Positions 55,751 to 64,000 of a DNA stretch of 64,000 nt are shown here, piece after piece (position 1 is the stretch's first letter; each line of letters starts with the position of its first letter). The stretch lies in NCBI RefSeq assembly GCF_012935715.1, contig NZ_CP052860.1, positions 6,758,001 through 6,822,000 on the forward strand. Direction: 5' to 3'. The position numbers were made by a program, and so were the translations under genes. The notes below the pieces were generated by a model. That model was not told the DNA's origin. It searched no databases and worked only from the letters and a program-made list of their open reading frames with translations. Origin of the DNA: Pseudomonas sp. ADAK13 (GTDB lineage Bacteria > Pseudomonadota > Gammaproteobacteria > Pseudomonadales > Pseudomonadaceae).

Positions 55751-55774
55751 GCCCGGTTGATGGATCAACCGGGC
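55751..55774 (+). terminator. Hairpin after the porin gene
   Basis: Stem GCCCGGTTGA/TCAACCGGGC with a TGGA loop. No clear T-run, so terminator activity is only likely. Confidence 0.5.
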
Positions 55775-55852
55775 ACAGCGTAGCTCGGCACACCCATCAG
55801 TCGAGCAGCATTCTTCTTAAAAAGATGTGCAATGCAAAGCCAGTAAGTTTTC

Positions 55853-56347
55853 TTACTTCGACGAGTTCCTCGGATCGTCATGGCTATCGATATATTCAAG
55901 GCCCAGCGGGCCTGTCCCATAAACTTGAGAGATATATTCTCCCGACTTGGCCCAATGGAAATGTGGAGTATTGGCCGGAAGTACGACTACGCTGCCAGGG
56001 CCATAGGCAACCAGCTTGGTCGAATCAAAAACAGTACCAAAGCCAATATAAAACACACCCGACATCACGGTGTATATACGATCTTCGGGGTGCGTATGAG
56101 GCATTAATTTGGTGCCGTTCGGGACTTTAACCCGCACGACGTAGGGTGCTGGTTTACTCGGATCTCCAACCAGAACAGACAACTTCACCTCTTTCGGGAA
56201 GGCTGGAAAGCTACGCCATTCCACATCTTCATTGTGTAAAGCCCCGGTACTTCCCAGTGGCAGTGGTTGTGCCTGGACTAATGGCGCAACAGCGCTCGCG
56301 ACTATAAACGTGGTCAAGCAAGCAGCTTTAACAATGCTTTGAATCAT
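55853..56347 (-). CDS. Exported cupin-domain protein
   Basis: 164 residues from MIQSIVKAACLTTFIVASAV, a signal peptide. The cupin motif has the metal ligands in MPHTHPEDRIYTVMSGVFYI (His, His, Glu near 82-92) and ANTPHFHWAKSG. Metal-binding beta barrel in the periplasm, possibly a dioxygenase or a binding protein; substrate unknown. The longer frame upstream lacks a start signal. Confidence 0.82.
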   Translation of the reverse strand: MIQSIVKAACLTTFIVASAVAPLVQAQPLPLGSTGALHNEDVEWRSFPAFPKEVKLSVLVGDPSKPAPYVVRVKVPNGTKLMPHTHPEDRIYTVMSGVFYIGFGTVFDSTKLVAYGPGSVVVLPANTPHFHWAKSGEYISQVYGTGPLGLEYIDSHDDPRNSSK

Positions 56348-56783
56348 GAAAGACACCTTAGATACGCAATAACAGACCGGTATTGCCACCCGCATTACCG
56401 ATAAATCCGGCGAGCGAAGCGTGGCAGTAGCCGCTGGCGACAGAATATTTGGGGCACTATATTTGGGTGCAACGTTTTCGATAATGGCGTCCATGCGTAT
56501 TTCAGTTGATACATAATGTAATCAATACGATACGCCGCCGAGTATTCACCCTCCTCCGATACGGTTTGGCGCACGCATGCCACGGTTGTCCAGTCGTAGG
56601 GTGCATGGACCTGGGCGAAGCGAGTCAACTGCTGGGACACACGGAAAAGCGGTCAATTGGTGAATCGGTGAGATAGGGAAACCGACCCGCTGACCCCGCT
56701 TGCAACGAGTTGCGGAAACGGCCTGAAATGATGCGGAGACGATCAGCCGTCAGGCTGCCAGCTTTGCCGAATGCCAGAAACGC
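56348..56783. other. 436-bp region without a confident gene
   Basis: Minus-strand frames here (56395-56640 and the upstream extension of the cupin ORF) lack ribosome binding sites and known domains. The right-hand part, from 56707, belongs to a 168-bp direct repeat with the tRNA-Ser region. Confidence 0.5.
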
Positions 56784-56874
56784 AAAAGCCCCGCAATAGC
56801 GGGGCTCTTGAGTCAATCTTGGCGGGAAAGCAGGGATTCGAACCCTCGGAACGCTATTAACGTTCGCCGGTTTT
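56707..56874. repeat. 168-bp direct repeat, left copy
   Basis: Matches 57684-57851 with a constant offset of 977 bases and no net indels. Contains a GCCCCGC/GCGGGG terminator and the 3' half of a degenerate tRNA-Ser. Identity stops in the anticodon loop of the tRNA, a typical integration boundary, but it also extends about 113 bases beyond the tRNA 3' end. Confidence 0.8.
56784..56806 (-). terminator. Terminator of the degenerate tRNA copy
   Basis: CCCCGC, AATA, GCGGGG with A-rich left flank, identical in the core to the terminator after the intact tRNA-Ser. Confidence 0.6.
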
Positions 56875-56908
56875 CCAGAGCTCCTAGCTACCCACCAAGC
56901 TACAGGTC
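56820..56908 (-). pseudogene. Degenerate tRNA-Ser copy
   Basis: The 3' half (T arm, variable arm, 3' anticodon stem) is nearly identical to the tRNA-Ser at 57797-57887, but the T stem has a mismatch (GGTTCGAA with CCGAGG) and the 5' half is unrelated and cannot pair in the acceptor or anticodon stems. It is not expected to be charged. May mark the far end of an old insertion or a decayed tandem copy. Confidence 0.7.
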
Positions 56909-56952
56909 TTATTCTGCAAGGGGTGCGCTTTTGCGTGGAAATCTGCGAGAGA

Positions 56953-57267
56953 CTAAGCGTCTGAAACTTCTTTCTCGAGGGTAAGCTTTGGATCAGCCAC
57001 TTCTACCCAGCCCTTCTTCAAATACTCAGCTGCCACAATTTTACGTATCAAGAAACAGTAGGTGATTGGCAGTCCGGCAATAGGTATGGCTGCCCAAGGT
57101 GGGCCTGCAAGCACCCCCAAACCTATAGCAATAGCCCAGATTAACAAATGGCGCCAAAGGCCGGCGAAGCAAAGATAGAGGGGGCCCAGGAACAATATTG
57201 CCAGAACCTGAAACGCATCGACCTCTTCAACTTGGTCACTGTCTGGACTTTTGAAGTATTGGGTCAT
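56953..57267 (-). CDS. Small membrane protein, possible DUF2628-like
   Basis: 104 residues from MTQYFKSPDSDQVEEVDAFQ; GGAGAG before the ATG. Two or three hydrophobic helices (LAILFLGPLYLCFAGLW, LLIWAIAIGLGVLAGPP, AAIPIAGLPITYCFLIRK) followed by YLKKGWVEV. The layout resembles DUF2628 proteins, but this is tentative. Lower GC than its surroundings and enclosed between the direct repeats, so probably acquired. Confidence 0.6.
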   Translation of the reverse strand: MTQYFKSPDSDQVEEVDAFQVLAILFLGPLYLCFAGLWRHLLIWAIAIGLGVLAGPPWAAIPIAGLPITYCFLIRKIVAAEYLKKGWVEVADPKLTLEKEVSDA

Positions 57268-57364
57268 TGCACTCTCCATGCGTGTGTCGGGGGGTAACTC
57301 GGCAAATTAGGACTGGAAAATCCAGATCTGGCGAATCAGTGAAGCTGAAAAGCGTGATTCAAGA

Positions 57365-57571
57365 CTACTTATCGGGCTCGAATTTCGCGAACATCATGCC
57401 GAAGAAAAAACCTCCGACCATGGCCAGATAGACAGATTTATAGCCGGAGACGTTATAGGCCAGCCAGTAGTTGACTGCGGTGACTACGACGAAAGCCAAG
57501 AAAAACTGCCTACGAGAAAATCGACTGAAAAAGCGATTTGCGGCCGCATTTATGGCCTTGAGTTTGTTCAT
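57365..57571 (-). CDS. Small membrane protein of unknown function
   Basis: 68 residues (MNKLKAINAAANRFFSRFSR) with two hydrophobic helices (FFLAFVVVTAVNYWLAY and VYLAMVGGFFFGMMFA). TTCAAGGATGAG lies before the start. Lies between the direct repeats with the preceding gene. No family recognised. Confidence 0.55.
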   Translation of the reverse strand: MNKLKAINAAANRFFSRFSRRQFFLAFVVVTAVNYWLAYNVSGYKSVYLAMVGGFFFGMMFAKFEPDK

Positions 57572-57683
57572 TGCGCCTCATCCTTGAAAAACGCGGAGAT
57601 CCTAACTCAAACACCTTTCGCCCGCCACGCAGTACCGTGCATGGCGCTGCTTGCAGCCATGATTTCCGGGCTCCAGTTTTGCG

Positions 57684-57851
57684 GAGTTGCGGAAACTGCC
57701 AGAAATGATGCGGAAACGATTAGATGTTTCACTATCACCATTCCTGAACCCCAGAAACGCAAAAACCCCGCAATAGCGGGGCTCTTGAGTCAATCTTGGC
57801 GGGAAACCAGGGATTCGAACCCTGGGAACGCTATTAACGTTCGCCGGTTTT
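57684..57851. repeat. 168-bp direct repeat, right copy
   Basis: Contains the 3' half of the intact tRNA-Ser and the region downstream of it. The sequence between the two copies holds two small genes of unknown function. Confidence 0.8.
57761..57781 (-). terminator. Terminator of tRNA-Ser
   Basis: CCCCGC, AATA, GCGGGG with a run of A on the left (T on the transcribed strand), immediately downstream of the tRNA on the minus strand. Confidence 0.8.
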
Positions 57852-57887
57852 CAAGACCGGTGCATTCAACCACTCTGCCAATTTCCC
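57797..57887 (-). tRNA. tRNA-Ser (anticodon UGA)
   Basis: Minus strand GGGAAATTGGCAGAGTGGTT start, anticodon loop CTTGAAA giving UGA, long variable arm, TTCGAAT T loop and encoded CCA end. The 7-bp acceptor pairs GGGAAAT... with ...TTTCCC. 91 bases including CCA. Confidence 0.95.
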
Positions 57888-58039
57888 TTGTGCAACACAG
57901 GATTAGCGTAGCCCATCCTGTCTCAGCGGGCGCCATAATACCCGAATGAAACACACTGTCAAACTCTCGCCATAGCTTGTTACAGAGCGTCTGTTATGAT
58001 CCTTGCGACTGAATGTTTCAAAACTGAAGGAGTGTCGCC

Positions 58040-58711
58040 ATGCGCGAACAGAATTACGCAGTGAATGGAAACGCGCAGGCTGAGCAGCTAGAGGTTAGCC
58101 GCGTCCTGCGCAATACGTACGGCTTGCTCGCTCTCACCCTCGCGTTCAGCGGCGTGATGGCCTTCGTCGCCCAGCAGATGCGCGTCGGCTACCCGAACAT
58201 CTTTGTGGTGCTGATCGGCTTCTACGGTCTTTTCTTCCTGACCAACAAGCTGCGCGACTCGGCCTGGGGCCTGGTGTCGGCGTTTGCCTTGACCGGTTTC
58301 ATGGGCTTTATTCTCGGCCCGATCCTTAACCGTTACCTCGGCATGGCCGGCGGCGCGGAAGTGGTCAGCTCGGCATTTGCCATGACCGCCCTGGTATTTG
58401 GCGGCCTGTCGGCTTACGTGCTGATCTCCCGCAAGGACATGAGCTTCCTGGGTGGCTTCATCACCGCCGGTTTCTTCGTGTTGCTGGCCGCCGTACTGGC
58501 AAGCATGTTCTTCCAGATCAGCGGCCTGCAACTGGCGATCAGCGCCGGCTTCGTGCTGTTCTCCTCGGCCTGCATCCTGTTCCAGACCAGCGCGATCATC
58601 CAGGGTGGCGAGCGTAACTACATCATGGCTACCATCAGCCTGTATGTATCGATCTACAACCTGTTTATCAGCCTGTTGCAGATCTTCGGCATCATGGGCC
58701 GCGACGACTGA
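58040..58711 (+). CDS. Bax inhibitor-1/YccA-family membrane protein
   Basis: 223 residues with about seven membrane helices (GLLALTLAFSGVMAFVAQQM, FMGFILGPILNRYLG, AISAGFVLFSSACILFQTSA and IFGIMGRDD at the end). The C-terminal Asp pair is a family trait. In the inner membrane; YccA relatives modulate FtsH. RBS TGAAGGAGTG before the ATG. Confidence 0.92.
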   Translation: MREQNYAVNGNAQAEQLEVSRVLRNTYGLLALTLAFSGVMAFVAQQMRVGYPNIFVVLIGFYGLFFLTNKLRDSAWGLVSAFALTGFMGFILGPILNRYLGMAGGAEVVSSAFAMTALVFGGLSAYVLISRKDMSFLGGFITAGFFVLLAAVLASMFFQISGLQLAISAGFVLFSSACILFQTSAIIQGGERNYIMATISLYVSIYNLFISLLQIFGIMGRDD

Positions 58712-58725
58712 TCGCAGCCACATGC

Positions 58726-58751
58726 AAAAAGCCCGCTTCGGCGGGCTTTTT
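58726..58751 (+). terminator. Strong terminator
   Basis: 11-bp stem AAAAAGCCCGC/GCGGGCTTTTT, TTCG loop, then TGTTG. Confidence 0.9.
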
Positions 58752-58800
58752 GTTGCCTGCGGCTTTATCATTGCCACAGGTTTTGCCTTCAGAGTGTTCC

Positions 58801-59193
58801 ATGAAGTTTGCGATTGCGCTTTTCGAAGCCCCCCATGCGCCCTGCTCGCGCCGTGCCTTGCTGTTCGCCCAGGCAGCGCTGGCGGGCGGGCATGAGATTG
58901 TGCGGCTGTTTTTCTATCAGGATGGCGTCTACAGCGCGTCCAATAACATTGTTGCGCCACAGGACGAGCAGGACATCGCCCGCCAGTGGCGTGAGTTTGT
59001 CAGCGAGCATCAGCTCGATGGCGTGGTGTGCATCGCTGCGGCCCTGCGCCGTGGGGTATTGAATGCCGAAGAGGCCACCCGCTATCAACGCAGCGCGGTG
59101 AACCTGGAGGCGCCCTGGGCGCTGTCCGGGCTTGGGCAACTGCATGACGCCGCCCAGGTCGCTGACCGCTTGATCTGCTTCGGAGGCCCGTGA
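58801..59193 (+). CDS. tusD: Sulfur relay protein TusD
   Basis: 130 residues from MKFAIALFEAPHAPCSRRAL. DsrE-like fold with the sulfur-carrying cysteine in DGVVCIAAALRRGVLNAEEA (near residue 79). Part of the TusBCD complex that passes sulfur from TusA to TusE for 2-thiouridine in tRNA. One base before tusC. Confidence 0.92.
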   Translation: MKFAIALFEAPHAPCSRRALLFAQAALAGGHEIVRLFFYQDGVYSASNNIVAPQDEQDIARQWREFVSEHQLDGVVCIAAALRRGVLNAEEATRYQRSAVNLEAPWALSGLGQLHDAAQVADRLICFGGP

Positions 59194-59194
59194 C

Positions 59195-59545
59195 ATGTCG
59201 AAATCCTTGCTGGTGATCAGCCGACAGGCACCGTGGTCCGGCCCCAGCGCCCGCGAAGCGCTGGATATCGTGCTGGCGGGCGGCGCGTTTGATTTGCCGA
59301 TTGGCCTGTTGTTTCTGGATGACGGCGTGTTTCAACTGGCCGCGAGCCAGGATGCCAAGGCCGTGCAACAGAAAGACCTCAGTGCCAACCTCCAGGCGCT
59401 GGAGTTGTTTGGCGTTGAAGATGTGTTTGCCTGCAGCCACAGCCTCTCGGCACGCGGCCTGACCGCCTCCGGTAGCGCACAGTCGCTGAGCAGCGAACAG
59501 ATCTCACAGATGATTGACCGTTACGACCAGGTGATTACCCTCTGA
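59195..59545 (+). CDS. tusC: Sulfur relay protein TusC
   Basis: 116 residues, DsrF-like fold (SLLVISRQAPWSGPSAREAL, GAFDLPIGLLFLDDGVFQLA). Overlaps tusB by one base. Confidence 0.9.
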   Translation: MSKSLLVISRQAPWSGPSAREALDIVLAGGAFDLPIGLLFLDDGVFQLAASQDAKAVQQKDLSANLQALELFGVEDVFACSHSLSARGLTASGSAQSLSSEQISQMIDRYDQVITL

Positions 59546-59838
59546 TGTCGACTTTGCATGTGGTGTCCCACTCTCCTTTTACCGATAGCCGGCTGGACAG
59601 CTGCCTGCGCCTCTGTGGCACCCGGGACGCAATCCTGCTGTGCGGCGATGGCGCCTACGCCCTGCAACCCGCCAGCGCACCCTGCCAGGCCCTGCAAGCC
59701 AAGGGCCTGAAGGTGTTTGTGCTGGCCGAAGACCACCAGGCGCGTAATCTTGCGGTGCCTGACTGGGCCGCCAGCGTCGATTACCCGGCCTTCGTCCAGC
59801 TGTCGATCGATTACGACAAGGTCAACACCTGGCTATGA
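59545..59838 (+). CDS. tusB: Sulfur relay protein TusB
   Basis: 97 residues, DsrH-like (TLHVVSHSPFTDSRLDSCLR, DAILLCGDGAYAL). Overlaps the TusE gene by 4 bases. Confidence 0.9.
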   Translation: MSTLHVVSHSPFTDSRLDSCLRLCGTRDAILLCGDGAYALQPASAPCQALQAKGLKVFVLAEDHQARNLAVPDWAASVDYPAFVQLSIDYDKVNTWL

Positions 59839-60170
59839 ACACCCTGACCGTAGGCGAACGCACCCTTGAACTGGACAAGGACGGCTACCTCGCCGACCTG
59901 AGCGACTGGTCCAGCGACGTGGCCAACGCCCTCGCCACCGCCGAAGAGCTGGAGCTGACCCCGGAACACTGGGAAATCCTCGAGCTGCTGCGGGGCTTCT
60001 ACAGCGAATTCCAGCTGTCGCCGGCCACCCGCCCGCTGATCAAGTACACCGCCTTGAAGCTGGGCCCGGAAAAGGGCAACAGCCTGCACCTCAACCGACT
60101 GTTCAAAGGCACTCCCGCCAAACTCGCCGCCAAGCTGGCGGGCCTGCCCAGGCCGACGAATTGCTTATGA
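59835..60170 (+). CDS. tusE: TusE/DsrC-family sulfur carrier
   Basis: 111 residues ending in PTNCL with the conserved penultimate cysteine. DGYLADLSDWSSDVANALAT and HWEILELLRGFYSEFQLSP are the DsrC signature. Receives sulfur from TusBCD and passes it to MnmA. Overlaps the following gene by 4 bases. Confidence 0.93.
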   Translation: MNTLTVGERTLELDKDGYLADLSDWSSDVANALATAEELELTPEHWEILELLRGFYSEFQLSPATRPLIKYTALKLGPEKGNSLHLNRLFKGTPAKLAAKLAGLPRPTNCL

Positions 60171-61168
60171 CTGATTTTGCCCCGTTGATCACTGAAACAC
60201 CCGCCGAACACCCGTTTGCGCCGTTCGTGCGGATCCTCGGCAAAGGCAAGCGCGGCGCCCGCAACCTCACTCGTGAGGAAGCTCGTGAGGCGATGGGCAT
60301 GCTGCTGGATGAGAAGGTCGAAGACACCCAGCTCGGCGCCTTCCTGATGCTGTTGCGGCACAAGGAAGAAAGCCCGGAAGAGCTGGCGGGTTTCACCGAA
60401 GCCGTGCGCGAGCGCTTGAATGCGCCGTCGCTCAACGTGGACGTCGACTGGCCTACCTACGCCGGCAAGAAACGCCACCTGCCGTGGTACCTGCTGGCAG
60501 CCAAGTGCCTCGCGCAGAACGGCGTGCGCATCTTGATGCACGGCGGCGGCGCGCATACCGCGGGCCGGCTCTATACCGAGCAGTTGCTGGAAGGCTTGCA
60601 GATTCCGCTGTGCCGCAATTGGCAACAGGTCGAGGCCGCCCTTGAACAGGGCAGCCTGGCGTTTATTCCCCTGGGAGATTGGGCGCCGCAACTGCAGCGC
60701 ATGATCGACCTGCGTAACACCCTGGGCCTGCGTTCGCCGATCCACTCACTGGCGCGCATCCTCAACCCGTTGAGCGCCCGCTGCGGCCTGCAAAGCATCT
60801 TCCATCCGGGCTACCAGGGTGTGCATCGCGATGCCAGCGGCCTGCTCGGCGACAACACCATTGTGGTCAAGGGCGATGGCGGCGAGATCGAGATCAACCC
60901 GGACACCATCAGCCACCTATACGGCACCACCGGCGGCGAAAGCTGGGATGAAGAGTGGCCTGCCCTCTCCGCCCAGCGCCACGTCAAGCCTGCCGCCCTG
61001 GAGCCCGAGCACCTCAAGGCGCTATGGCGCGGCGACGTGCAGGACAGCTACCCGCAACTGGCACTGATCGCCACCATGGCGTTGGCCTTGCGTGGCCTTG
61101 GTCACCCGCGGGAGCAGGCGTTCGAACTGGCCCAGCAGTACTGGGACGCCCGGGACAGATCGATTTAG
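60167..61168 (+). CDS. TrpD2/YbiB-like glycosyl transferase family protein
   Basis: 333 residues from MTDFAPLITETPAEHPFAPF. An N-terminal helical domain and a phosphoribosyltransferase-like fold related to anthranilate phosphoribosyltransferase (LMHGGGAHTAGRLYTEQLLE, IFHPGYQGVHRDASGLLGDN). YbiB/TrpD2 proteins bind nucleic acid rather than catalyse tryptophan synthesis. Coupled to the Tus operon. Confidence 0.85.
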   Translation: MTDFAPLITETPAEHPFAPFVRILGKGKRGARNLTREEAREAMGMLLDEKVEDTQLGAFLMLLRHKEESPEELAGFTEAVRERLNAPSLNVDVDWPTYAGKKRHLPWYLLAAKCLAQNGVRILMHGGGAHTAGRLYTEQLLEGLQIPLCRNWQQVEAALEQGSLAFIPLGDWAPQLQRMIDLRNTLGLRSPIHSLARILNPLSARCGLQSIFHPGYQGVHRDASGLLGDNTIVVKGDGGEIEINPDTISHLYGTTGGESWDEEWPALSAQRHVKPAALEPEHLKALWRGDVQDSYPQLALIATMALALRGLGHPREQAFELAQQYWDARDRSI

Positions 61169-61256
61169 TCGATCATTAACCCCCAGCCTTTGCGCTTTTT
61201 GTTCGAACCCAGACCTTTAGACTGCACTCCAACGCTTATTAGCCAAGGAGTCAGTC

Positions 61257-62252
61257 ATGGGTTTGCTGATCGAAGGACGCTGGCATGACCAGTGGTACGA
61301 AAGTAGCGCAGACGGCGCCTTCCAACGGGAACAGGCGCAACGCCGCAACTGGGTAACCGCCGATGGCGAGCCCGGCCCAACCGGTGAAGGCGGATTCAAA
61401 GCCGAAGCCGGCCGCTATCACCTGTACGTTTCCCTCGCCTGCCCCTGGGCACACCGCACACTGATCCTGCGCAAGCTCAAAGGCCTTGAAAGCCTGATAG
61501 ATGTATCCGTAGTCAGCTGGCTGATGCTGGAAAACGGCTGGACCTTCGACAAGGCTCATGGCTCCAGCGGCGACAAGCTCGACGACTTCACCTACATGCA
61601 CCAACGCTACACGGCTGACACCGCCAGCTACACCGGGCGCGTGACGGTGCCGGTGTTGTGGGACAAGAAGCTCAAACGGATTGTCAGCAATGAATCGGCG
61701 GAGATTATTCGCATGTTCAACAGTGCGTTTAATGAACTGACGGGCAATCAGCTGGATTTCTATCCCGAGGCCCTGCGCTCAACCATCGACGCACTGAACG
61801 AGCGGATTTATCCCGCCGTGAACAACGGCGTGTACCGCGCAGGTTTCGCCACATCGCAGAAGGCCTATGAAGCGGCATTTGATGATGTGTTTGCCGAGCT
61901 GGATCACCTTGAACAGCATCTGGGTGAGCATCGTTACTTGGCGGGGGAATACCTGACCGAAGCCGATGTAAGGCTTTTCACAACGGCGATCCGGTTTGAT
62001 GCGGTGTACTACAGCCACTTCAAATGCAACCTGCGGCGGATTGCGGATTATCCGAACCTGTCGAATTGGCTACGGGAACTGTATCAGTGGCCGGGGATTG
62101 CCGAGACGGTGGATTTTGCCCACATCAAGGGGCACTACTACGCCAGTCACCGCACGATTAATCCGACGGGGATTGTGCCGAAGGGGCCGTTGCAGAGGTT
62201 TGAGGCGGAGCATGATCGGGCGAGGTTGAGCGGGAAAGGCATCTTGAGCTGA
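61257..62252 (+). CDS. Glutathionyl-hydroquinone reductase (GST family)
   Basis: 331 residues, Xi-class glutathione transferase with catalytic Cys62 in LYVSLACPWAHRTLILRKL. Reduces glutathionyl-hydroquinones to hydroquinones using glutathione. ATG preceded by CAAGGAGTCAGTC. Confidence 0.9.
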   Translation: MGLLIEGRWHDQWYESSADGAFQREQAQRRNWVTADGEPGPTGEGGFKAEAGRYHLYVSLACPWAHRTLILRKLKGLESLIDVSVVSWLMLENGWTFDKAHGSSGDKLDDFTYMHQRYTADTASYTGRVTVPVLWDKKLKRIVSNESAEIIRMFNSAFNELTGNQLDFYPEALRSTIDALNERIYPAVNNGVYRAGFATSQKAYEAAFDDVFAELDHLEQHLGEHRYLAGEYLTEADVRLFTTAIRFDAVYYSHFKCNLRRIADYPNLSNWLRELYQWPGIAETVDFAHIKGHYYASHRTINPTGIVPKGPLQRFEAEHDRARLSGKGILS

Positions 62253-62260
62253 AAACACCC

Positions 62261-62353
62261 TGTGGCGAGGGAGCTTGCTCCCGCTGGGTTGCGAAGCGAC
62301 CCCAAAAGAGCGGACTGCTGCGCAGTCCAGCGGGAGCAAGCTCCCTCGCCACA
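62261..62353. repeat. 93-bp palindromic repeat, copy 2
   Basis: Same arms and length as 1147-1239, with about ten differences in the centre. Again lies between convergent genes (glutathionyl-hydroquinone reductase and cysG). Confidence 0.9.
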
Positions 62354-62362
62354 GGATTGGTG

Positions 62363-63757
62363 TCAGACCTCGGACTGAGCGCCTTCAAACCACTTCAGCT
62401 TCTCACGCAACTGCACCACTTCTCCCACGATTACCAGGGTCGGCGCATGCACTTCATGCTCCGCCACCATACGTGGCAGATCAGCCAGGGTGCCGGTAAA
62501 CACCCGCTGGTTGGACGTAGTGCCCTGCTGGATCAACGCCGCCGGCGTATCTGCCGAACGGCCATGCTGGATCAGCTGTTCGCAGATGATCGGCAACCCG
62601 ATCAAGCCCATGTAGAACACCAGGGTCTGCGAAGGTCCTACCAGATCACTCCACGGCAGGTCCGAAGTCCCGTCCTTCAAGTGCCCGGTAATGAAGCGAA
62701 CCGATTGCGCATAGTCGCGGTGGGTCAGCGGAATACCGGCATACGCCGCGCAGCCGCTGGCCGCGGTAATGCCCGGCACCACCTGGAACGGGATGCCATG
62801 GGCCGCCAGTTCTTCGATCTCTTCACCACCACGACCAAAGATAAACGGATCGCCACCTTTCAGACGCAGCACGCGCTTGCCCTGCTTGGCCAGGTCAACC
62901 AGTTGCTGGTTGATCTGGTCTTGCGGCACCGCGTGGTCGGCGCGACGCTTGCCGACATACACCCGCTCGGCATCGCGACGGCACAGCTCAAGAATCGCCG
63001 GCGCCACCAAACGGTCGTATAGCACCACATCGGCCTGTTGCATCAAGCGCAAGGCGCGAAAGGTCAGCAGGTCGGGATCACCCGGGCCAGCGCCCACCAG
63101 GTAGACTTCGCCCGGCGCATGCGGCGGCGCGCCATTGATTTTCTCTACCAGCAGTCGCTCGGCTTCATCGCCCTGCCCGGCCAGTTGCCGATCAGCGATC
63201 GGGCCCTGGAACACGTCTTCCCAGAACGCCCGACGCTGCTGCACATCCGGAAACAAGCCTTTGACCTGGCTACGAAACCGCGCCGCCAACCCGGCCAATT
63301 GGCCGTAAGTCGATGGAATCCAGGTTTCCAGCTTGGCGCGAATCAAGCGTGCCAGCACCGGCGCATCGCCACCGCTGGACACTGCGATCACCAATGGTGA
63401 ACGGTCGACAATCGCCGGGAAGATCACGCTGCACAAGGCCGGCGCGTCCACCACATTCACCGGTACGCAACGACGCCGAGCGTCACTGGACACTTGCGCG
63501 TTCAGCGGCTCGTCGTCGGTCGCGGCGATGATCAGGGTGCAGCCGTCGAGGTCAGCCTCCTGATAACCGCGCAAAATCAGTTCACCGCCACTGCCCTGCA
63601 CCAGTTCACGCAACTGGTCTTCAATCTGGGGAGCAACCACCCGCAACAACGCGCCGGCGTCGGCCAGCAGCCGGGATTTGCGCAAGGCAATCTCCCCGCC
63701 ACCGACGACCAACACACGACTGCCGCGCAGGTTATGAAACAGCGGCAGAAATTCCAT
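62363..63757 (-). CDS. cysG: Siroheme synthase, trifunctional
   Basis: 464 residues. N-terminal precorrin-2 dehydrogenase/ferrochelatase domain ([20 protein letters not shown], about 15-34) and C-terminal uroporphyrinogen III methyltransferase ([40 protein letters not shown]). Makes siroheme for sulfite and nitrite reductases. Adjacent to serS with no gap. Confidence 0.95.
   Translation of the reverse strand: MEFLPLFHNLRGSRVLVVGGGEIALRKSRLLADAGALLRVVAPQIEDQLRELVQGSGGELILRGYQEADLDGCTLIIAATDDEPLNAQVSSDARRRCVPVNVVDAPALCSVIFPAIVDRSPLVIAVSSGGDAPVLARLIRAKLETWIPSTYGQLAGLAARFRSQVKGLFPDVQQRRAFWEDVFQGPIADRQLAGQGDEAERLLVEKINGAPPHAPGEVYLVGAGPGDPDLLTFRALRLMQQADVVLYDRLVAPAILELCRRDAERVYVGKRRADHAVPQDQINQQLVDLAKQGKRVLRLKGGDPFIFGRGGEEIEELAAHGIPFQVVPGITAASGCAAYAGIPLTHRDYAQSVRFITGHLKDGTSDLPWSDLVGPSQTLVFYMGLIGLPIICEQLIQHGRSADTPAALIQQGTTSNQRVFTGTLADLPRMVAEHEVHAPTLVIVGEVVQLREKLKWFEGAQSEV

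Positions 63758-64000
<243 letters not shown>

Noticed and set aside
56395..56640. An 81-residue minus-strand ORF upstream of the cupin gene
   Set aside because: No ribosome binding site, no domain, irregular codon use; it may be remnant DNA but cannot be supported.

Overview
The window is chromosomal DNA of a Pseudomonas, most likely of the P. fluorescens group. This is an inference from gene content and order (tRNA-Ser, Bax-inhibitor-like gene, tusDCB-tusE, cysG, serS), from high GC with GC-rich third positions, and from the GAGGGAGCTTGCTCCC, GGAGCTGGC and TTCCCACGC palindromes familiar from that group. No phage structural genes, transposases or CRISPR arrays were seen.

Layout. 0-7.5 kb: a Gfo/Idh/MocA oxidoreductase faces a CusCBA-type metal efflux operon led by a small Met/Cys/His-rich exported protein. 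7.4-10.9 kb: a 24-residue membrane microprotein, a membrane protein and an OmpR/histidine kinase pair. 10.9-14.3 kb: an aldo/keto reductase-SDR-SRPBCC operon with a divergent LysR gene. 14.3-17 kb: an ECF sigma, anti-sigma and periplasmic metal-sensor module; the sigma operon and two nearby small exported-protein genes share a near-identical promoter (GCGACGGATTT-N13-CGTTYAA), so this looks like a compact local regulon. 17-26.5 kb: housekeeping and accessory genes (diguanylate cyclase, AraC, FAH hydrolase, DUF4262, lipoproteins, sugE, AhpD-like, azoR, MocR). 26.5-35.5 kb: a FecI-FecR-TonB receptor signalling operon, a lipoprotein nuclease, a second TonB receptor and an XRE-cupin regulator. 35.5-36.4 kb: a 170-residue protein that is 41% methionine and 9% cysteine, the strangest gene here. 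36.4-44.3 kb: LLM monooxygenase, MarR/SDR pair with visible operators, amidase, Tat-exported phospholipase C.

44.4-50.9 kb holds the D-xylose locus (XylR, xylose isomerase, xylFGH ABC importer) without a xylulokinase; a 12-bp hairpin between xylF and xylG may favour binding-protein expression. 50.9-56.3 kb has small unknown genes, an ArsR/oxidoreductase pair with matching ATATCG-N8-CGATAT operators, an OprD porin and a secreted cupin. 56.7-57.9 kb contains a 168-bp direct repeat that includes a degenerate tRNA-Ser copy and encloses two small membrane-protein genes next to the intact tRNA-Ser(UGA). 58-64 kb is the conserved core: Bax-inhibitor family protein, the Tus sulfur relay for tRNA thiolation, a TrpD2-like protein, a glutathionyl-hydroquinone reductase, siroheme synthase and the 3' end of serS.

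Start codons were moved from the longest open frame where a ribosome binding site or family N-terminus pointed to an internal start. Domain calls are from reading the protein sequences; no database search was run.
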